DNA of 53,080 nt from Helicobacter rappini (GCF_900198625.1 NZ_FZPK01000037.1:1-53080); one strand, 5' to 3'. Shown: positions 1-8,490, counted from the stretch's first letter. A program made the numbers and translations. Notes: generated by a model not told the origin, from the sequence alone.

Positions 1-439
1 TATAGGTGATAGCAACAACACTTATTTCTAACAATAAATGCAACAAGACTTTTTCGCCAATCTCAATCAAATTGAAAGATTATTCAAGCCTACATAAAAT
101 TTTCATTAATACTGAATTCATACCGCTTGTAGTTGCATATTCAAGATAATTAACAAACACTCATTATTAATTTATCTTATTAAGAGTAATATTTCTCGCA
201 ACACGATTTTCTTTCGATGATTGAAAAATATAGAATCAAATCTCATATTTAATACTACTCACAAAATAATGAAGAATCAATATGAAACCTATACATAATG
301 CTATATATGAAGACATAGAAATCGCTAAGTTTGAAAAAACTTGTGTAGAAATTGTGTGGATTAGATCATGGAAAGTATGAACTATTTTCTAGCCACACTC
401 CAAACGAATAAAAGCTTTTGTGAAACAACAAACTAAAGA
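1..439. other. Left-edge intergenic stretch
   Basis: No convincing gene lies in these 439 bases. The sequence is AT-rich. The only small reading frame worth noting starts with ATG at 282 and stops at 380 on the plus strand (32 residues, beginning MKPIHNAIYEDIEIAKF). It has only a weak purine run upstream and no recognisable relative, so it may be a gene remnant or chance. No strong inverted repeat was seen downstream of the minus-strand gene that ends at 440. Confidence 0.4.
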
Positions 440-625
440 TTAAGCATCCTGAAAATCACGCAAGGTTTCAAGATTTAATCGCATCTCTTCAATCATATTG
501 TTGATTGTTTCTGAGTTTTTCGCGCTCTTAGATTCTAGCTTTTCAAAGTGGCTCTCAAGCTCATCTAATGAATCTTGAATCTGCTCTATAATCGTAGAAA
601 TATCTTCCTTTACAATGTCATCCAT
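440..625 (-). CDS. Small coiled-coil hypothetical protein (61 aa)
   Basis: I do not recognise a named family. The product is acidic and almost entirely helical by composition: Glu, Lys, Ile and Leu with heptad-like spacing from about residue 8 to 57 (IIEQIQDSLDELESHFEKL), which predicts a short coiled coil. It has no signal peptide or membrane segment, so it is presumably cytoplasmic. It starts 21 bases after the trpS stop codon on the same strand and is probably the last gene of the bioV-trpS transcript. A purine-rich AAGGAGACAG run lies just before the ATG. Codon use and the AGATTCT word at 531 match the neighbours. A structural or regulatory role through oligomerisation is possible, but nothing shows it. 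Confidence 0.7.
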   Translation of the reverse strand: MDDIVKEDISTIIEQIQDSLDELESHFEKLESKSAKNSETINNMIEEMRLNLETLRDFQDA

Positions 626-646
626 CGCTGTCTCCTTAAAATAAAA

Positions 647-1624
647 TTAAATTAAACCCACTAAAGATTTTGCCCTATCATAAGTGCTTTGGGCTAGGTC
701 TCTAATGTATGTTTCATCACGCGTGATTATATCATTAATATAAGTTTTTTCCTGCATGAATTGATGATATTTTTGCTGTATTGGCTCTAATTCTGCAAAA
801 ATGGCTTCAGCAAGTGCGATCTTAAACTCGCCATAGCCCTTAAAACTATTTTCAATCTCATTTCGACTTTTACCTGTGATACATTCATAAATACACAAGA
901 GGTTATAAAGCCCTGCCCTTTCCTTATCAAACACAATCTCATTAAGGCTATCTGTGGTGGCTTTTTTGACTTTTTTTATAATGCTATCTTTAGAATCAAT
1001 CAGATTTATCACACTATATTCACCTTTATTTGACTTACTCATCTTTACACTTGGATCATCAAGCGACATGATTCTAGCACCAACCTCTGCGATTAAGGGC
1101 TCTGGCACTTTAAAGCATTCTCCATAGCGTTCATTAAACCTCATGGCAACATTTCTTGTAAGCTCTAAATGCTGCTTTTGATCCTCTCCAACTGGCACAA
1201 AATCGCTTTGATACAATAAAATATCAGCCGCCATTAACGCTGGATAATTAAAAAGTCCGACATTTATATTTTGCGGATTTTTCTGTGACTTATCTTTAAA
1301 TTGAGTCATGCGACTCATCTCACCCATACCGATATTGCAATCTAGAATCCACGCAAGCGCACCATGATAGTCAATTCTACTTTGCACAAAAAGCTTTGTA
1401 TTCTCGCTTGTAAGCCCACACGCAAGCAGCATAGCAAAAAGTTCCATAGTATTTTGCTGCAAAACCTTTGGGTCTTGGTGTATCGTTATAGCATGAGTAT
1501 TTACAACACAATAAATATTTTCATATTCTGCTTGATTTTTTACCCATTGCTTGATGGCACCAAGATAGTTACCTAAATGCAGACTGCCTGTTGGCTGGAT
1601 ACCTGAAAATGCTCTTTTTTTCAT
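647..1624 (-). CDS. trpS: Tryptophanyl-tRNA synthetase
   Basis: This class I aminoacyl-tRNA synthetase charges tRNA-Trp in the cytoplasm. The product is 325 residues, the usual length of the compact bacterial enzyme. The HIGH-type motif is at residues 13-19 (GSLHLGN) within [17 protein letters not shown]. The KMSKS loop is exact at 194-198. The stretch [14 protein letters not shown] near 101-114 and the MAADILLYQ motif near 131-139 are also typical of TrpRS. It lies 8 bases downstream of bioV and 21 bases upstream of the small coiled-coil gene, so the three are probably co-transcribed. From memory, the order bioV beside trpS matches H. pylori HP1254-HP1253. Nothing is missing or unusual. Confidence 0.97.
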   Translation of the reverse strand: MKKRAFSGIQPTGSLHLGNYLGAIKQWVKNQAEYENIYCVVNTHAITIHQDPKVLQQNTMELFAMLLACGLTSENTKLFVQSRIDYHGALAWILDCNIGMGEMSRMTQFKDKSQKNPQNINVGLFNYPALMAADILLYQSDFVPVGEDQKQHLELTRNVAMRFNERYGECFKVPEPLIAEVGARIMSLDDPSVKMSKSNKGEYSVINLIDSKDSIIKKVKKATTDSLNEIVFDKERAGLYNLLCIYECITGKSRNEIENSFKGYGEFKIALAEAIFAELEPIQQKYHQFMQEKTYINDIITRDETYIRDLAQSTYDRAKSLVGLI

Positions 1625-1632
1625 ATTCGTTA

Positions 1633-2445
1633 TTATGCCCTTTTGTTAGCTACTCTCTGTAAAATATGGTTTCGACCTTTTAATATATAGCAGATTCCAA
1701 ACTGCGATAAATATTTGCTTATTAATTTTGAGTTTGTTATTCTATCATTTTCTGCGATAAATACCACAAACTTTTGCGATTTTTTCTCTATTTTCTCTAA
1801 ATCGATAGCATGAATATCCCATAGATTCCTTAAGGTTGTGAGTTTTTCAAATTGTGTAAAAACTCTACATTCCTTGTTATTATGAGAATCTAAGCTCATT
1901 ATATCGTCTGTTATGTGAAATCCAAGTTGCTTATACAGCATAGTATGATATTTTAGCTTGTCCTTTTTATATGAATGAATACATGCTTTTTTAAACAGAT
2001 TCCATAATGTGTAAATATTAATATGAGAAAATTCTCTGGCAAAAGATTCAAAACTTACATGGGTTATGATTTGTGTATTGTTTTTAGAATCTAGATTCCA
2101 AAAATTACGCCCTAAACCCCGTAGCCCACCCAGATTTGGTAGAGATTCCAGCTTCTCTAAATCCTGCATAAAATGCCCCGCCTTGATAAGATTAGAATCT
2201 AAACCCGCGATATTTAACACAGAATTGTTGGAAATATGATGCGTATAAAGTAGTGGTGATAAAAGAATGACTCTGCCAACCCTTTGTTTATTGACAATCC
2301 TTTGCATAGCATATTGTAAAGCAGACAATGCCCCAGAGCTAAAACCTATAATGTCATAATGATTTGGCACATAACCAAAATCATATAAAAGCGACTCAAA
2401 TAAAGCATAATCACCATACAAACCAAAACCACTAAAATATCGCAT
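1633..2445 (-). CDS. bioV: Pimeloyl-ACP methyl ester esterase, BioV-like
   Basis: This is probably the Helicobacter-specific esterase that releases pimeloyl-ACP from its methyl ester and so ends the synthesis of the biotin side chain. The sequence shows an alpha/beta-hydrolase skeleton. The nucleophile elbow GFSSG is at 34-38 with Ser36. A strand followed by an Asp ([10 protein letters not shown], Asp234) and a late His (GRNHILQ, His260) complete a plausible catalytic triad. There is no signal peptide. At 270 residues it is longer than I recall for the H. pylori protein, and the extra length lies in the middle region between the elbow and the Asp. It is the first gene of a bioV-trpS-small gene transcript and is divergent from the gene at 2630. 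The assignment rests on the triad and on the trpS neighbour. Another alpha/beta-hydrolase is possible. Confidence 0.72.
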   Translation of the reverse strand: MRYFSGFGLYGDYALFESLLYDFGYVPNHYDIIGFSSGALSALQYAMQRIVNKQRVGRVILLSPLLYTHHISNNSVLNIAGLDSNLIKAGHFMQDLEKLESLPNLGGLRGLGRNFWNLDSKNNTQIITHVSFESFAREFSHINIYTLWNLFKKACIHSYKKDKLKYHTMLYKQLGFHITDDIMSLDSHNNKECRVFTQFEKLTTLRNLWDIHAIDLEKIEKKSQKFVVFIAENDRITNSKLISKYLSQFGICYILKGRNHILQRVANKRA

Positions 2446-2583
2446 AGCATTCTCATAAATTTATAAAATCAAAACCAAATTGTATATATTTTCTGACAAG
2501 TTCTTTATAACAATACAAAATGAGTTATAACTCATACTTTAGGCATATTGACACATTGAGAGTAAAAATTTATTAGAATCTGC

Positions 2584-2589
2584 TATAAT
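2584..2589 (+). promoter_or_regulatory. Probable -10 box
   Basis: A perfect TATAAT lies about 40 bases before the start of the small gene at 2630. AT-rich DNA occupies the -35 region, as is usual for epsilonproteobacterial sigma-70 promoters, where the -35 box is poorly conserved. Confidence 0.55.
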
Positions 2590-2629
2590 TTAGCCCATTT
2601 AGTTGAAATTAAAATAATAAGGAATGATT

Positions 2630-2869
2630 ATGCTGATTTTAGACAAAAATTTTCAAGTAGTTGGTGGGATTGGTGTATGTTGCTCTGAAAGGGGCGATGA
2701 TGTGCTTATTAAATGCACGAAACATGTAAGAAACTCTGGCATTACATCGCAAGTGATCTATCTAAAAGCAGAAACTCCAAGCGATAGAAAATGGCTTTGC
2801 GGTAATAGTGAAAAATTCTATTATAATGGCGTAAGTATCACAGAGATAGATGAAGATGACTTTATCTAA
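2630..2869 (+). CDS. Small hypothetical protein (79 aa)
   Basis: I do not recognise a family. The protein starts MLILDKNFQVVGGIGVCC and ends in an acidic tail (ITEIDEDDFI). It has alternating hydrophobic residues suggesting a small beta-rich cytoplasmic fold, three cysteines in the first half (a CC pair and one Cys), and one more near the end (KWLCGN). No signal peptide or membrane helix is seen. The ATG at 2630 is preferred over the in-frame ATG at 2624 because the AAGGA ribosome site at 2619-2623 abuts 2624 but lies 6 bases from 2630. A clear TATAAT is upstream, so this is probably a monocistronic expressed gene. Cysteine spacing hints at redox or metal contact, but this is speculation. Confidence 0.7.
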   Translation: MLILDKNFQVVGGIGVCCSERGDDVLIKCTKHVRNSGITSQVIYLKAETPSDRKWLCGNSEKFYYNGVSITEIDEDDFI

Positions 2870-3213
2870 ACTCTAGTTTGCAATTAGCTAGATGAAACTT
2901 TTATCTCTTTTATTGAAGTAAATTGTAAGATTTAATCTGCGTATAGTTTGCCTTTTTACACACAATGCCTATTTGTTCTTTATTTACAAATTTTTAGGAT
3001 ATATTGTCTCTGGTGTATGGACATGGGCAATTCTACAAAGTTATATCATTACAAATACTTCTAGTCAAAGATTGAATAAAGGATTCTAAACGGCTAATAA
3101 CATATATCATCAAAAATCTTTATTTATAAATATTTATTTCGATAAGCTAGAGTAAAACTCTAGCTTTTTTATGGTAGCATTACAGAAAAAATTAGTAGCT
3201 GTGGATTCTAGTA
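2870..3213. other. Intergenic region with a short open frame and a terminator
   Basis: These 344 bases separate the 79-residue gene from the rRNA methylase gene. They hold an open frame without an ATG (2922-3089, plus strand) whose translation contains a hydrophobic stretch (FLGYIVSGVWTWAILQSYII), followed by a perfect hairpin terminator at 3144-3170. No convincing promoter for the downstream gene was picked out. Confidence 0.5.
3144..3170 (+). terminator. Rho-independent terminator
   Basis: A perfect 10-base-pair stem (AAGCTAGAGT at 3144-3153 with ACTCTAGCTT at 3157-3166) closes a 3-base loop and runs into a T tract ending at 3170. It would end transcripts from the gene at 2630 or from a small transcript inside 2870-3143. 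Confidence 0.85.
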
Positions 3214-3921
3214 ATGATTATTTTTGGGAAGCAATGTTTTGAATATGTGATACATCATGCACCTACGCATATTCAAGAGATTTATTTAGCAAAAGACATA
3301 GAAAAGCCTTTGTTTGCTAAACTAAAAAGGCTAAATGTGCCAATCCTTAGGATAGATAATAAAAAAGCACAAAGTCTTGCACGGGGGAAAAATCATCAAG
3401 GCGTATTTGCAAAAATCAAGCCCATCGAGCAAACCCCATTTAAAGCCCTACTTGATTTCTCAAGCCTAGTTGTATTATGCGGCATGAGTGATATTGGAAA
3501 TATTGGGGCTATTGTGAGAACAGCTTATGCACTTGGCATTGGGGGGATTGTAATCAGCGATAGAGACACTTTAAACACGCAGGCATTAGAGGGGATTTTT
3601 AGATCAAGCAGTGGGGCATTACTCAATATGCCCTTTTCTTTTCATAAATCAAGCCTTAGTGTTGCCAATGAAGCAAAAATGAAGCAATTTACACTCATTG
3701 GAGCAGGTAAAAATAATAAAAATATTTTAGAATCTACACCCAACAAATGGGCTATTTTTATCGGCAGGGAAGATACAGGGCTGCCACAAAAGCTATTAAA
3801 TAAGCTTGATTACGCCTTGCATATTGCTATGTGTAATGGCTTTGATTCTCTAAATGCAAGTGTTGCAGCAGGAATACTCATTGATAGAATCCAACACATA
3901 AAAAAGGAATATTATGGCTGA
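3214..3921 (+). CDS. 23S rRNA/tRNA 2'-O-ribose methyltransferase, TrmH/SpoU family
   Basis: This SAM-dependent enzyme methylates a ribose 2'-hydroxyl in rRNA or tRNA, probably the RlmB-type large-subunit guanosine. The N-terminal part (about 1-75) resembles the small RNA-binding domain of RlmB (IFGKQCFEYVIHHAP...). The SpoU catalytic domain follows. Its motif 1 is DIGNIGAIVRTAYALG with the conserved Asn and Arg, motif 2 is IFIGREDTGLP, and motif 3 is MCNGFDSLNASVAAGI. These are the trefoil-knot SAM site. The length of 235 residues is normal. The stop codon overlaps the next start by 8 bases, so translation of the RodZ-like gene is probably coupled. From memory the trio resembles H. pylori HP0553-HP0555. 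The exact RNA target cannot be told from the sequence. Confidence 0.88.
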   Translation: MIIFGKQCFEYVIHHAPTHIQEIYLAKDIEKPLFAKLKRLNVPILRIDNKKAQSLARGKNHQGVFAKIKPIEQTPFKALLDFSSLVVLCGMSDIGNIGAIVRTAYALGIGGIVISDRDTLNTQALEGIFRSSSGALLNMPFSFHKSSLSVANEAKMKQFTLIGAGKNNKNILESTPNKWAIFIGREDTGLPQKLLNKLDYALHIAMCNGFDSLNASVAAGILIDRIQHIKKEYYG

Positions 3922-5029
3922 TTTTGACAAACTAAAACAAATGGATATAGAAGAAATTCATCGTAAAACAAGGATTACGCTAGTAAGACTACATGATATT
4001 TTGGATAAAAAATTTGATAATATTGATCCAACTAGAGCACATGGCTTTATAAAGATTCTAGAGCGTGAATTGCAACTTGACTTAAGCGAATGGGTAAAGG
4101 AGTATGATGAATATAAGCAAATAAATACTCAAAAAGATCCTAATGTTTTAGAATCTGATACCATGCAAACAGAAAAACTACAACCAGATTCTACTAACAC
4201 AAAAATAAGTAGTCCGCAAGTTTCCAAACAAAATTCTTCTAGACAAGATTTTGGAAATAAAGATTCTAAACTAGAAAATACAGATAAAGAGAATCCTATA
4301 AACACACAGCAAGTAAAACTTCCAAAATCAAAACAACAAACAACAAACAATAAGCAGCAACTAAGCAGCATGAATATAGAAATCAGCATGCCAAAGCAAC
4401 AAGTATCCTATAAAACGCTGATTATTGCAGTATCTAGCGTTAGCGTTGTGCTACTTGTGGCTTTTGGAATCTACTTTGTGGATTCTAATAATACGCAGGC
4501 AAGTCATGTGGCAGAACAAAACAACACACAAAAAAGAATTGTTGAAAAAGATATAAAACAAGCCTATCCTACAATCTCTCTTTATGACGCATTAAATGAT
4601 AATGAAGAAAAAAGAGAGCAAATAGCCACAAAAAACAATGAAGCAAAAAATATAGACCAAACACAAGGAAAAGATTCTAAACAACAAGACATAAAAGAAG
4701 ATTCTAAAATAGCTCAACAAGAAGTAAAACAAGAGAGCAAAAATACAAAAGAAATAACCCTTACAATCACACCGAAGCAAGATGTATGGTTTGCATGGGT
4801 GGATACTATCACAAAAGTGCGTGGAGAAAAATACACAAAGAAAACACCTATTACCCTTACGATTAAAAATCCTACGATATTTCATTTTGGCTATGCAGTC
4901 TTAAGCATAGAAGCAAATGGACAAACCTTTGAATACAATCAAAGAGGGGTAACCTACATGTTATATGATAAAGAAAGCGGCATGAAACTCATCACACAAA
5001 AAGAATACAAAGCATTAGGGGGCAAATAA
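3914..5029 (+). CDS. RodZ-like bitopic membrane protein (predicted)
   Basis: The 371-residue protein has three parts. Residues 10-66 read like the helix-turn-helix of RodZ (EEIHRKTRITLVRLHDIL, then RAHGFIKILERELQLDLSEW), matching the RodZ pattern of a TKI-like turn and an ARGFIRxYAxxLGLD-like helix. Residues 67-165 are a polar Gln/Ser/Lys-rich linker. One transmembrane helix lies at about 168-189. A second polar linker and a beta-rich periplasmic domain (about 265-371, ending QKEYKALGGK) follow. That is RodZ architecture, the cell-shape protein that links MreB to the wall machinery. The first helix of the usual HTH appears to be missing. It overlaps the methylase upstream, and its stop overlaps the next ATG by one base. 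Function is inferred from layout and motif only. Confidence 0.6.
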   Translation: MADFDKLKQMDIEEIHRKTRITLVRLHDILDKKFDNIDPTRAHGFIKILERELQLDLSEWVKEYDEYKQINTQKDPNVLESDTMQTEKLQPDSTNTKISSPQVSKQNSSRQDFGNKDSKLENTDKENPINTQQVKLPKSKQQTTNNKQQLSSMNIEISMPKQQVSYKTLIIAVSSVSVVLLVAFGIYFVDSNNTQASHVAEQNNTQKRIVEKDIKQAYPTISLYDALNDNEEKREQIATKNNEAKNIDQTQGKDSKQQDIKEDSKIAQQEVKQESKNTKEITLTITPKQDVWFAWVDTITKVRGEKYTKKTPITLTIKNPTIFHFGYAVLSIEANGQTFEYNQRGVTYMLYDKESGMKLITQKEYKALGGK

Positions 5030-5877
5030 TGAATATATTTAGAATCTGTATAACCGCATTGCTACTTTGTAATATGCTTATCGCAAGTGAATTACAACAA
5101 AAAGTGCAAAAACTAATGACAAAAAATAGCTATCAAGCAAATGAGAAATTTATAAAAAAAATCTTTGCTAATGAAAAGGCATTCTATCAAGGCGGTAATC
5201 TTAATGTAGTTAAGGTGCTTAGTGCATTAAAAAGCAATGGCTTACTCTCTCTCAAACTCACAAAGCCTAGCAATGTATCTGTTACCTTCCGCCTTAACGC
5301 ACAAAAGCAGACTGATAGAGAGCCTAGCTTTACTTTCCTTGCGTATAGTGCAAGTAATATTTTAAGCAGTATTGGCTACTCATATTTTTATGTAACCGAA
5401 GCAACAAAAGAAGATGAAAAAATAAAACTCACATACACGCTCAATGCAGAATCTAGTGTCGATCCAATCGTTATGGCTACAAATCTAACTAAGCGAGGTT
5501 ATGCAATCATTGATGTCAATCGCTACTCCGCTACACACTGGATATATGATATAAGCTTATTAAACTCAAATATCGCAGCAGCAAAAGTCCTTGCAAAAGG
5601 CACAAATACGCTTACACAAATTAATGGCAAATACTGGCTTACAGCCATAACCACAGGCACAATCCAAATCACACCAAAAGACAACACAGAAGCATGGTAT
5701 CCAAAAATCCTTATTTTTGACAACGCTATGAATCCACTTGATGTGATTATGCTTACAGATTCTAAAACAACATATAAGATAGACTTGCCACAATCAGCAA
5801 GACACATTCTTATCACAGATAACTATAATGCGACAATATTGCGTAATGGGATAGAGGTTAATCATGTGCCAAAATGA
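5029..5877 (+). CDS. Exported hypothetical protein (282 aa)
   Basis: I do not recognise the family beyond conservation of position in Helicobacter (H. pylori HP0555-like, from memory). A signal peptide is clear at residues 1-19 (MNIFRICITALLLCNMLIAS), so the protein is periplasmic or surface located. The mature part has long beta-type alternation (LLSLKLTKPSNVSVTFRLNA, LTQINGKYWLTAITTGTIQI) and no cysteines after the signal. It reads like a periplasmic adaptor with two beta domains. It begins one base inside the stop codon of the RodZ-like gene, so the two are made together and may act together at the envelope. That link is inference from context. Confidence 0.75.
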   Translation: MNIFRICITALLLCNMLIASELQQKVQKLMTKNSYQANEKFIKKIFANEKAFYQGGNLNVVKVLSALKSNGLLSLKLTKPSNVSVTFRLNAQKQTDREPSFTFLAYSASNILSSIGYSYFYVTEATKEDEKIKLTYTLNAESSVDPIVMATNLTKRGYAIIDVNRYSATHWIYDISLLNSNIAAAKVLAKGTNTLTQINGKYWLTAITTGTIQITPKDNTEAWYPKILIFDNAMNPLDVIMLTDSKTTYKIDLPQSARHILITDNYNATILRNGIEVNHVPK

Positions 5878-5928
5878 TGCTTACAAACCTTATGTGCCTT
5901 AGAATTTTATGATTTTTAGGATTTAGTG

Positions 5929-7818
5929 ATGAATAGAGAAGGTGTATTAGCAGATACAACAAAAGATTTACTTTTATCTATCAAAGGTTTGTATGCTTCA
6001 TTTAGCACAAGCACAAAAGATTCTAAATCTCATAAAACCCATATAGAATCTAATAGACACGCAATATGGGATACAGATAATAAGAATCTAGATTCCAAAA
6101 TTTATACCTCAAATCCCCTAACCCACCCAGATTTGACACAGAATCTAGATTCTAAACCAACCGCTTGTCATACTGAGACGTTAGCCGAAGTATCTAATGT
6201 AAAAACTAAACAAGATTTTTCGCCTATGGCTCAAAATGACAAGATTCTAGAATCTACACGCAATCACTTTTGCTTACAAAATATCAATATAGAAATAAAG
6301 CAAGGGCAGATTCTAGGACTTGCGGGTGAGAGTGGAAGTGGTAAAAGCCTGCTTGCAAGAATTATAATGGGACTTGAACCAAATATCAACATACACAAAG
6401 GTGAGATAAGATTCTGTAATTATGATTTATTGCAATTACAAAAAGAGAGAAAATCTAAAACCATAACAACGCAAAATCTCTCAATGCAAAATATTTTGGG
6501 CAAAGAAATCTCATACATACCACAAGACCCGCTAAGCTCACTCAACCCACTCCATAAAGTATATAAACAGATTGAAGAAACGCTTATCATACATAATCTT
6601 ATGAGAGATTCTAAACAAAGAAAAGCACATATAGAATCTATTTGTAATGAAGTCGGGCTTGATTGCAGCTTACTTACTCGCTATCCACATGAGCTAAGTG
6701 GCGGTCAAAGGCAAAGGGTGGCAATCTCTCTAGCCCTTGTTGCAAATCCAAAGTTAATCATCTGTGATGAGCCTACAACCGCCCTTGATATGTCGCTAAG
6801 TATGCAGGTGATAAACTTGCTGAAACAAATTGCAAAAAAACACCGCGTTGCAATGCTTTTTATCACACATGATTTAGGTATTTTACGCGCTCTTTGTGAT
6901 ACCTATATCATTATGCAAAACGGACACATTATAGAAACCCTTACACTTCATTCCACACCAAAACACAGCTACACGCAAAAGCTTTTTCAAGCAAACTTTC
7001 TTGAAACAAAACAATACAACACCACACAAACACCAACTATAATGCAGCTAAAAGATTTTAGTGTAGGCGTTAAAAAAAGTAAATACTTTCACAAAAAACT
7101 ATCTATAATTACAAAAAATGTTAATCTCACCTTGCAAGAAGGTAAAACTTTGGGTATTATAGGGGAAAGCGGTAGTGGTAAAAGTTCCTTAGCAAAAGGT
7201 ATATTACATCTCATGGATACACAAGGCATAGATTCATATTTTAATCAGACTTTATCTTACAATGGAAAAGTTGATAAAAGGTATTTAAAAGAAATGCGAA
7301 AAAACATGCAAGTCGTTTTTCAAGATTCTATGAGTTCTCTTAATCCAAGATTTCGTGTAAAAGATTTAGTGAGCGAGGGGCTAAAATTGCAAAAAAAGAG
7401 TGATGAATCTATTATGCAAGAGATTGAAAAAATCTTTAATGTGCTAGATTTGGATAGAAGTTTGCTTACTCGTTATCCAAGTGAGCTAAGTGGCGGTCAA
7501 AGGCAAAGAGTAGCCATTGCGCGTTCTATGGTGCTAAATCCAAAGATTCTAATCCTTGATGAGCCTACAAGCGCACTTGACAAATTCGTGCAGAAAAATA
7601 CGCTAAAACTCTTGCATGATGTGCAAAAAGCTTATAATGTGAGCTATATACTCATCACGCATGATTTAGGCGTTGTTGCAAATTTATGCGATAATGTAGC
7701 AGTCATATTTCAAGGTAAAATTGTCGAATATGGACATACACAAGCTATAATGTCAAATCCAAAACATGACTACACAAAAAAGATGGTATCTATATACCAA
7801 GATTTTTATATCGCTTAA
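5929..7818 (+). CDS. Oligopeptide/dipeptide ABC transporter, fused double ATPase
   Basis: One polypeptide carries both nucleotide-binding domains of a peptide-type importer, like E. coli YejF or a DppD-DppF fusion. Domain 1 has Walker A GESGSGKS at about 134-141 and signature LSGGQRQR. Domain 2 has Walker A GESGSGKS at about 413-420 and a second LSGGQRQRVAIARS. Both have Walker B Asp-Glu ([23 protein letters not shown]) and a switch His (FITHDLG, LITHDLG), so both sites look active. The ATG at 5929 is preferred to GTG at 5926 because AGGA lies 7 bases upstream of it. Oddly, residues about 27-113 interrupt domain 1 between its first strands. This Ser/Thr/Asn-rich segment contains a palindromic repeat (see findings). 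No permease or binding protein is adjacent, so partners are elsewhere. Confidence 0.9.
   Translation: MNREGVLADTTKDLLLSIKGLYASFSTSTKDSKSHKTHIESNRHAIWDTDNKNLDSKIYTSNPLTHPDLTQNLDSKPTACHTETLAEVSNVKTKQDFSPMAQNDKILESTRNHFCLQNINIEIKQGQILGLAGESGSGKSLLARIIMGLEPNINIHKGEIRFCNYDLLQLQKERKSKTITTQNLSMQNILGKEISYIPQDPLSSLNPLHKVYKQIEETLIIHNLMRDSKQRKAHIESICNEVGLDCSLLTRYPHELSGGQRQRVAISLALVANPKLIICDEPTTALDMSLSMQVINLLKQIAKKHRVAMLFITHDLGILRALCDTYIIMQNGHIIETLTLHSTPKHSYTQKLFQANFLETKQYNTTQTPTIMQLKDFSVGVKKSKYFHKKLSIITKNVNLTLQEGKTLGIIGESGSGKSSLAKGILHLMDTQGIDSYFNQTLSYNGKVDKRYLKEMRKNMQVVFQDSMSSLNPRFRVKDLVSEGLKLQKKSDESIMQEIEKIFNVLDLDRSLLTRYPSELSGGQRQRVAIARSMVLNPKILILDEPTSALDKFVQKNTLKLLHDVQKAYNVSYILITHDLGVVANLCDNVAVIFQGKIVEYGHTQAIMSNPKHDYTKKMVSIYQDFYIA
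6164..6243 (+). repeat. Palindromic element, copy A (inside an ABC ATPase gene)
   Basis: The outer arms are CTTGTCATACTGAG (6164-6177) and CTCAAAATGACAAG (6230-6243), which pair as inverted repeats at 12 of 14 positions. Weaker complementarity continues inward. It is translated in frame as ACHTETLAEVSN...KQDFSPMAQNDK and adds no stop codon. AGATTCT-type words flank both sides. A second, degraded copy lies at 35409-35482 on the other strand. Confidence 0.75.
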
Positions 7819-7838
7819 ATCTATTTGAAGGAGATAGT

Positions 7839-8459
7839 ATGGCAAAGAATTTAGCATTGTTTATTGATTGTGATAGACTCGAAGCGGCGTTTATGACACT
7901 TATTTTTGATTATTTGCAAAATGAGGGTTACAATATTTGTGTAAAACGCGCATATATCACAAAAGACAATCTTGACTTATGGTATAGTCAGCTTGATAGG
8001 CATTATTTTAGAATCTCAATAGGCAATAGTCAAGCAAACAATAATATGCGTTTAAGTGTAGATGTGTCAAAAGCACTTTATTCTGGCAACTACGATAGCA
8101 TTGCAATCGCGTCAAACTATCGTGAGTTTGGCGTTTTAGCAAGTGAAGTGAGAACAAAAGGGCTAGAAGCTTTATGCTTTTATCAGTTTTCAAAAGGTAA
8201 TGAAGCGTTTTTGAAACGAGCATATAATATCATCTACAACCTAGAGCCAAAAAATGTGAGTGAGCAAAGTAGCGAAATGACCTCAACAGGTGATATGCTT
8301 GATATATTCGCATCAGCACTTGAGGGCTTAGACACTCAAACACTTGGAGAAAAAATAGGCGATCAAACCACTTCAGCAAAAACCACTACAAGAAAACCTA
8401 GAGCTACCAAAAGCACAAAGGCTACAAGCACAAAAGCAACAACCGCAAAGAAGAAGTAA
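7839..8459 (+). CDS. NYN-domain (LabA/DUF88-type) protein with basic tail
   Basis: Residues 1-135 look like a NYN domain, the PIN-like fold of LabA/DUF88 proteins, many of which are ribonucleases. The N-terminal strand ALFIDCD supplies Asp10 and Asp12, and LSVDVSKAL supplies Asp75. However the usual SGDSDF motif reads ASNYREF at 91-97, so two metal-site acids are replaced and activity is doubtful. Residues 135-170 are acidic. The last 40 residues are a Lys/Thr/Ala-rich repeat (TTTRKPRATKSTKATSTKAT), likely a nucleic-acid-binding tail. A strong AAGGAG ribosome site precedes the ATG. The gene follows the ABC protein by 20 bases and is followed by a hairpin at 8491. RNA or DNA binding is inferred. 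The specific role is unknown. Confidence 0.78.
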   Translation: MAKNLALFIDCDRLEAAFMTLIFDYLQNEGYNICVKRAYITKDNLDLWYSQLDRHYFRISIGNSQANNNMRLSVDVSKALYSGNYDSIAIASNYREFGVLASEVRTKGLEALCFYQFSKGNEAFLKRAYNIIYNLEPKNVSEQSSEMTSTGDMLDIFASALEGLDTQTLGEKIGDQTTSAKTTTRKPRATKSTKATSTKATTAKKK

Positions 8460-8490
8460 TTACAAAATAAAATAACCATAATGTGCTTAG

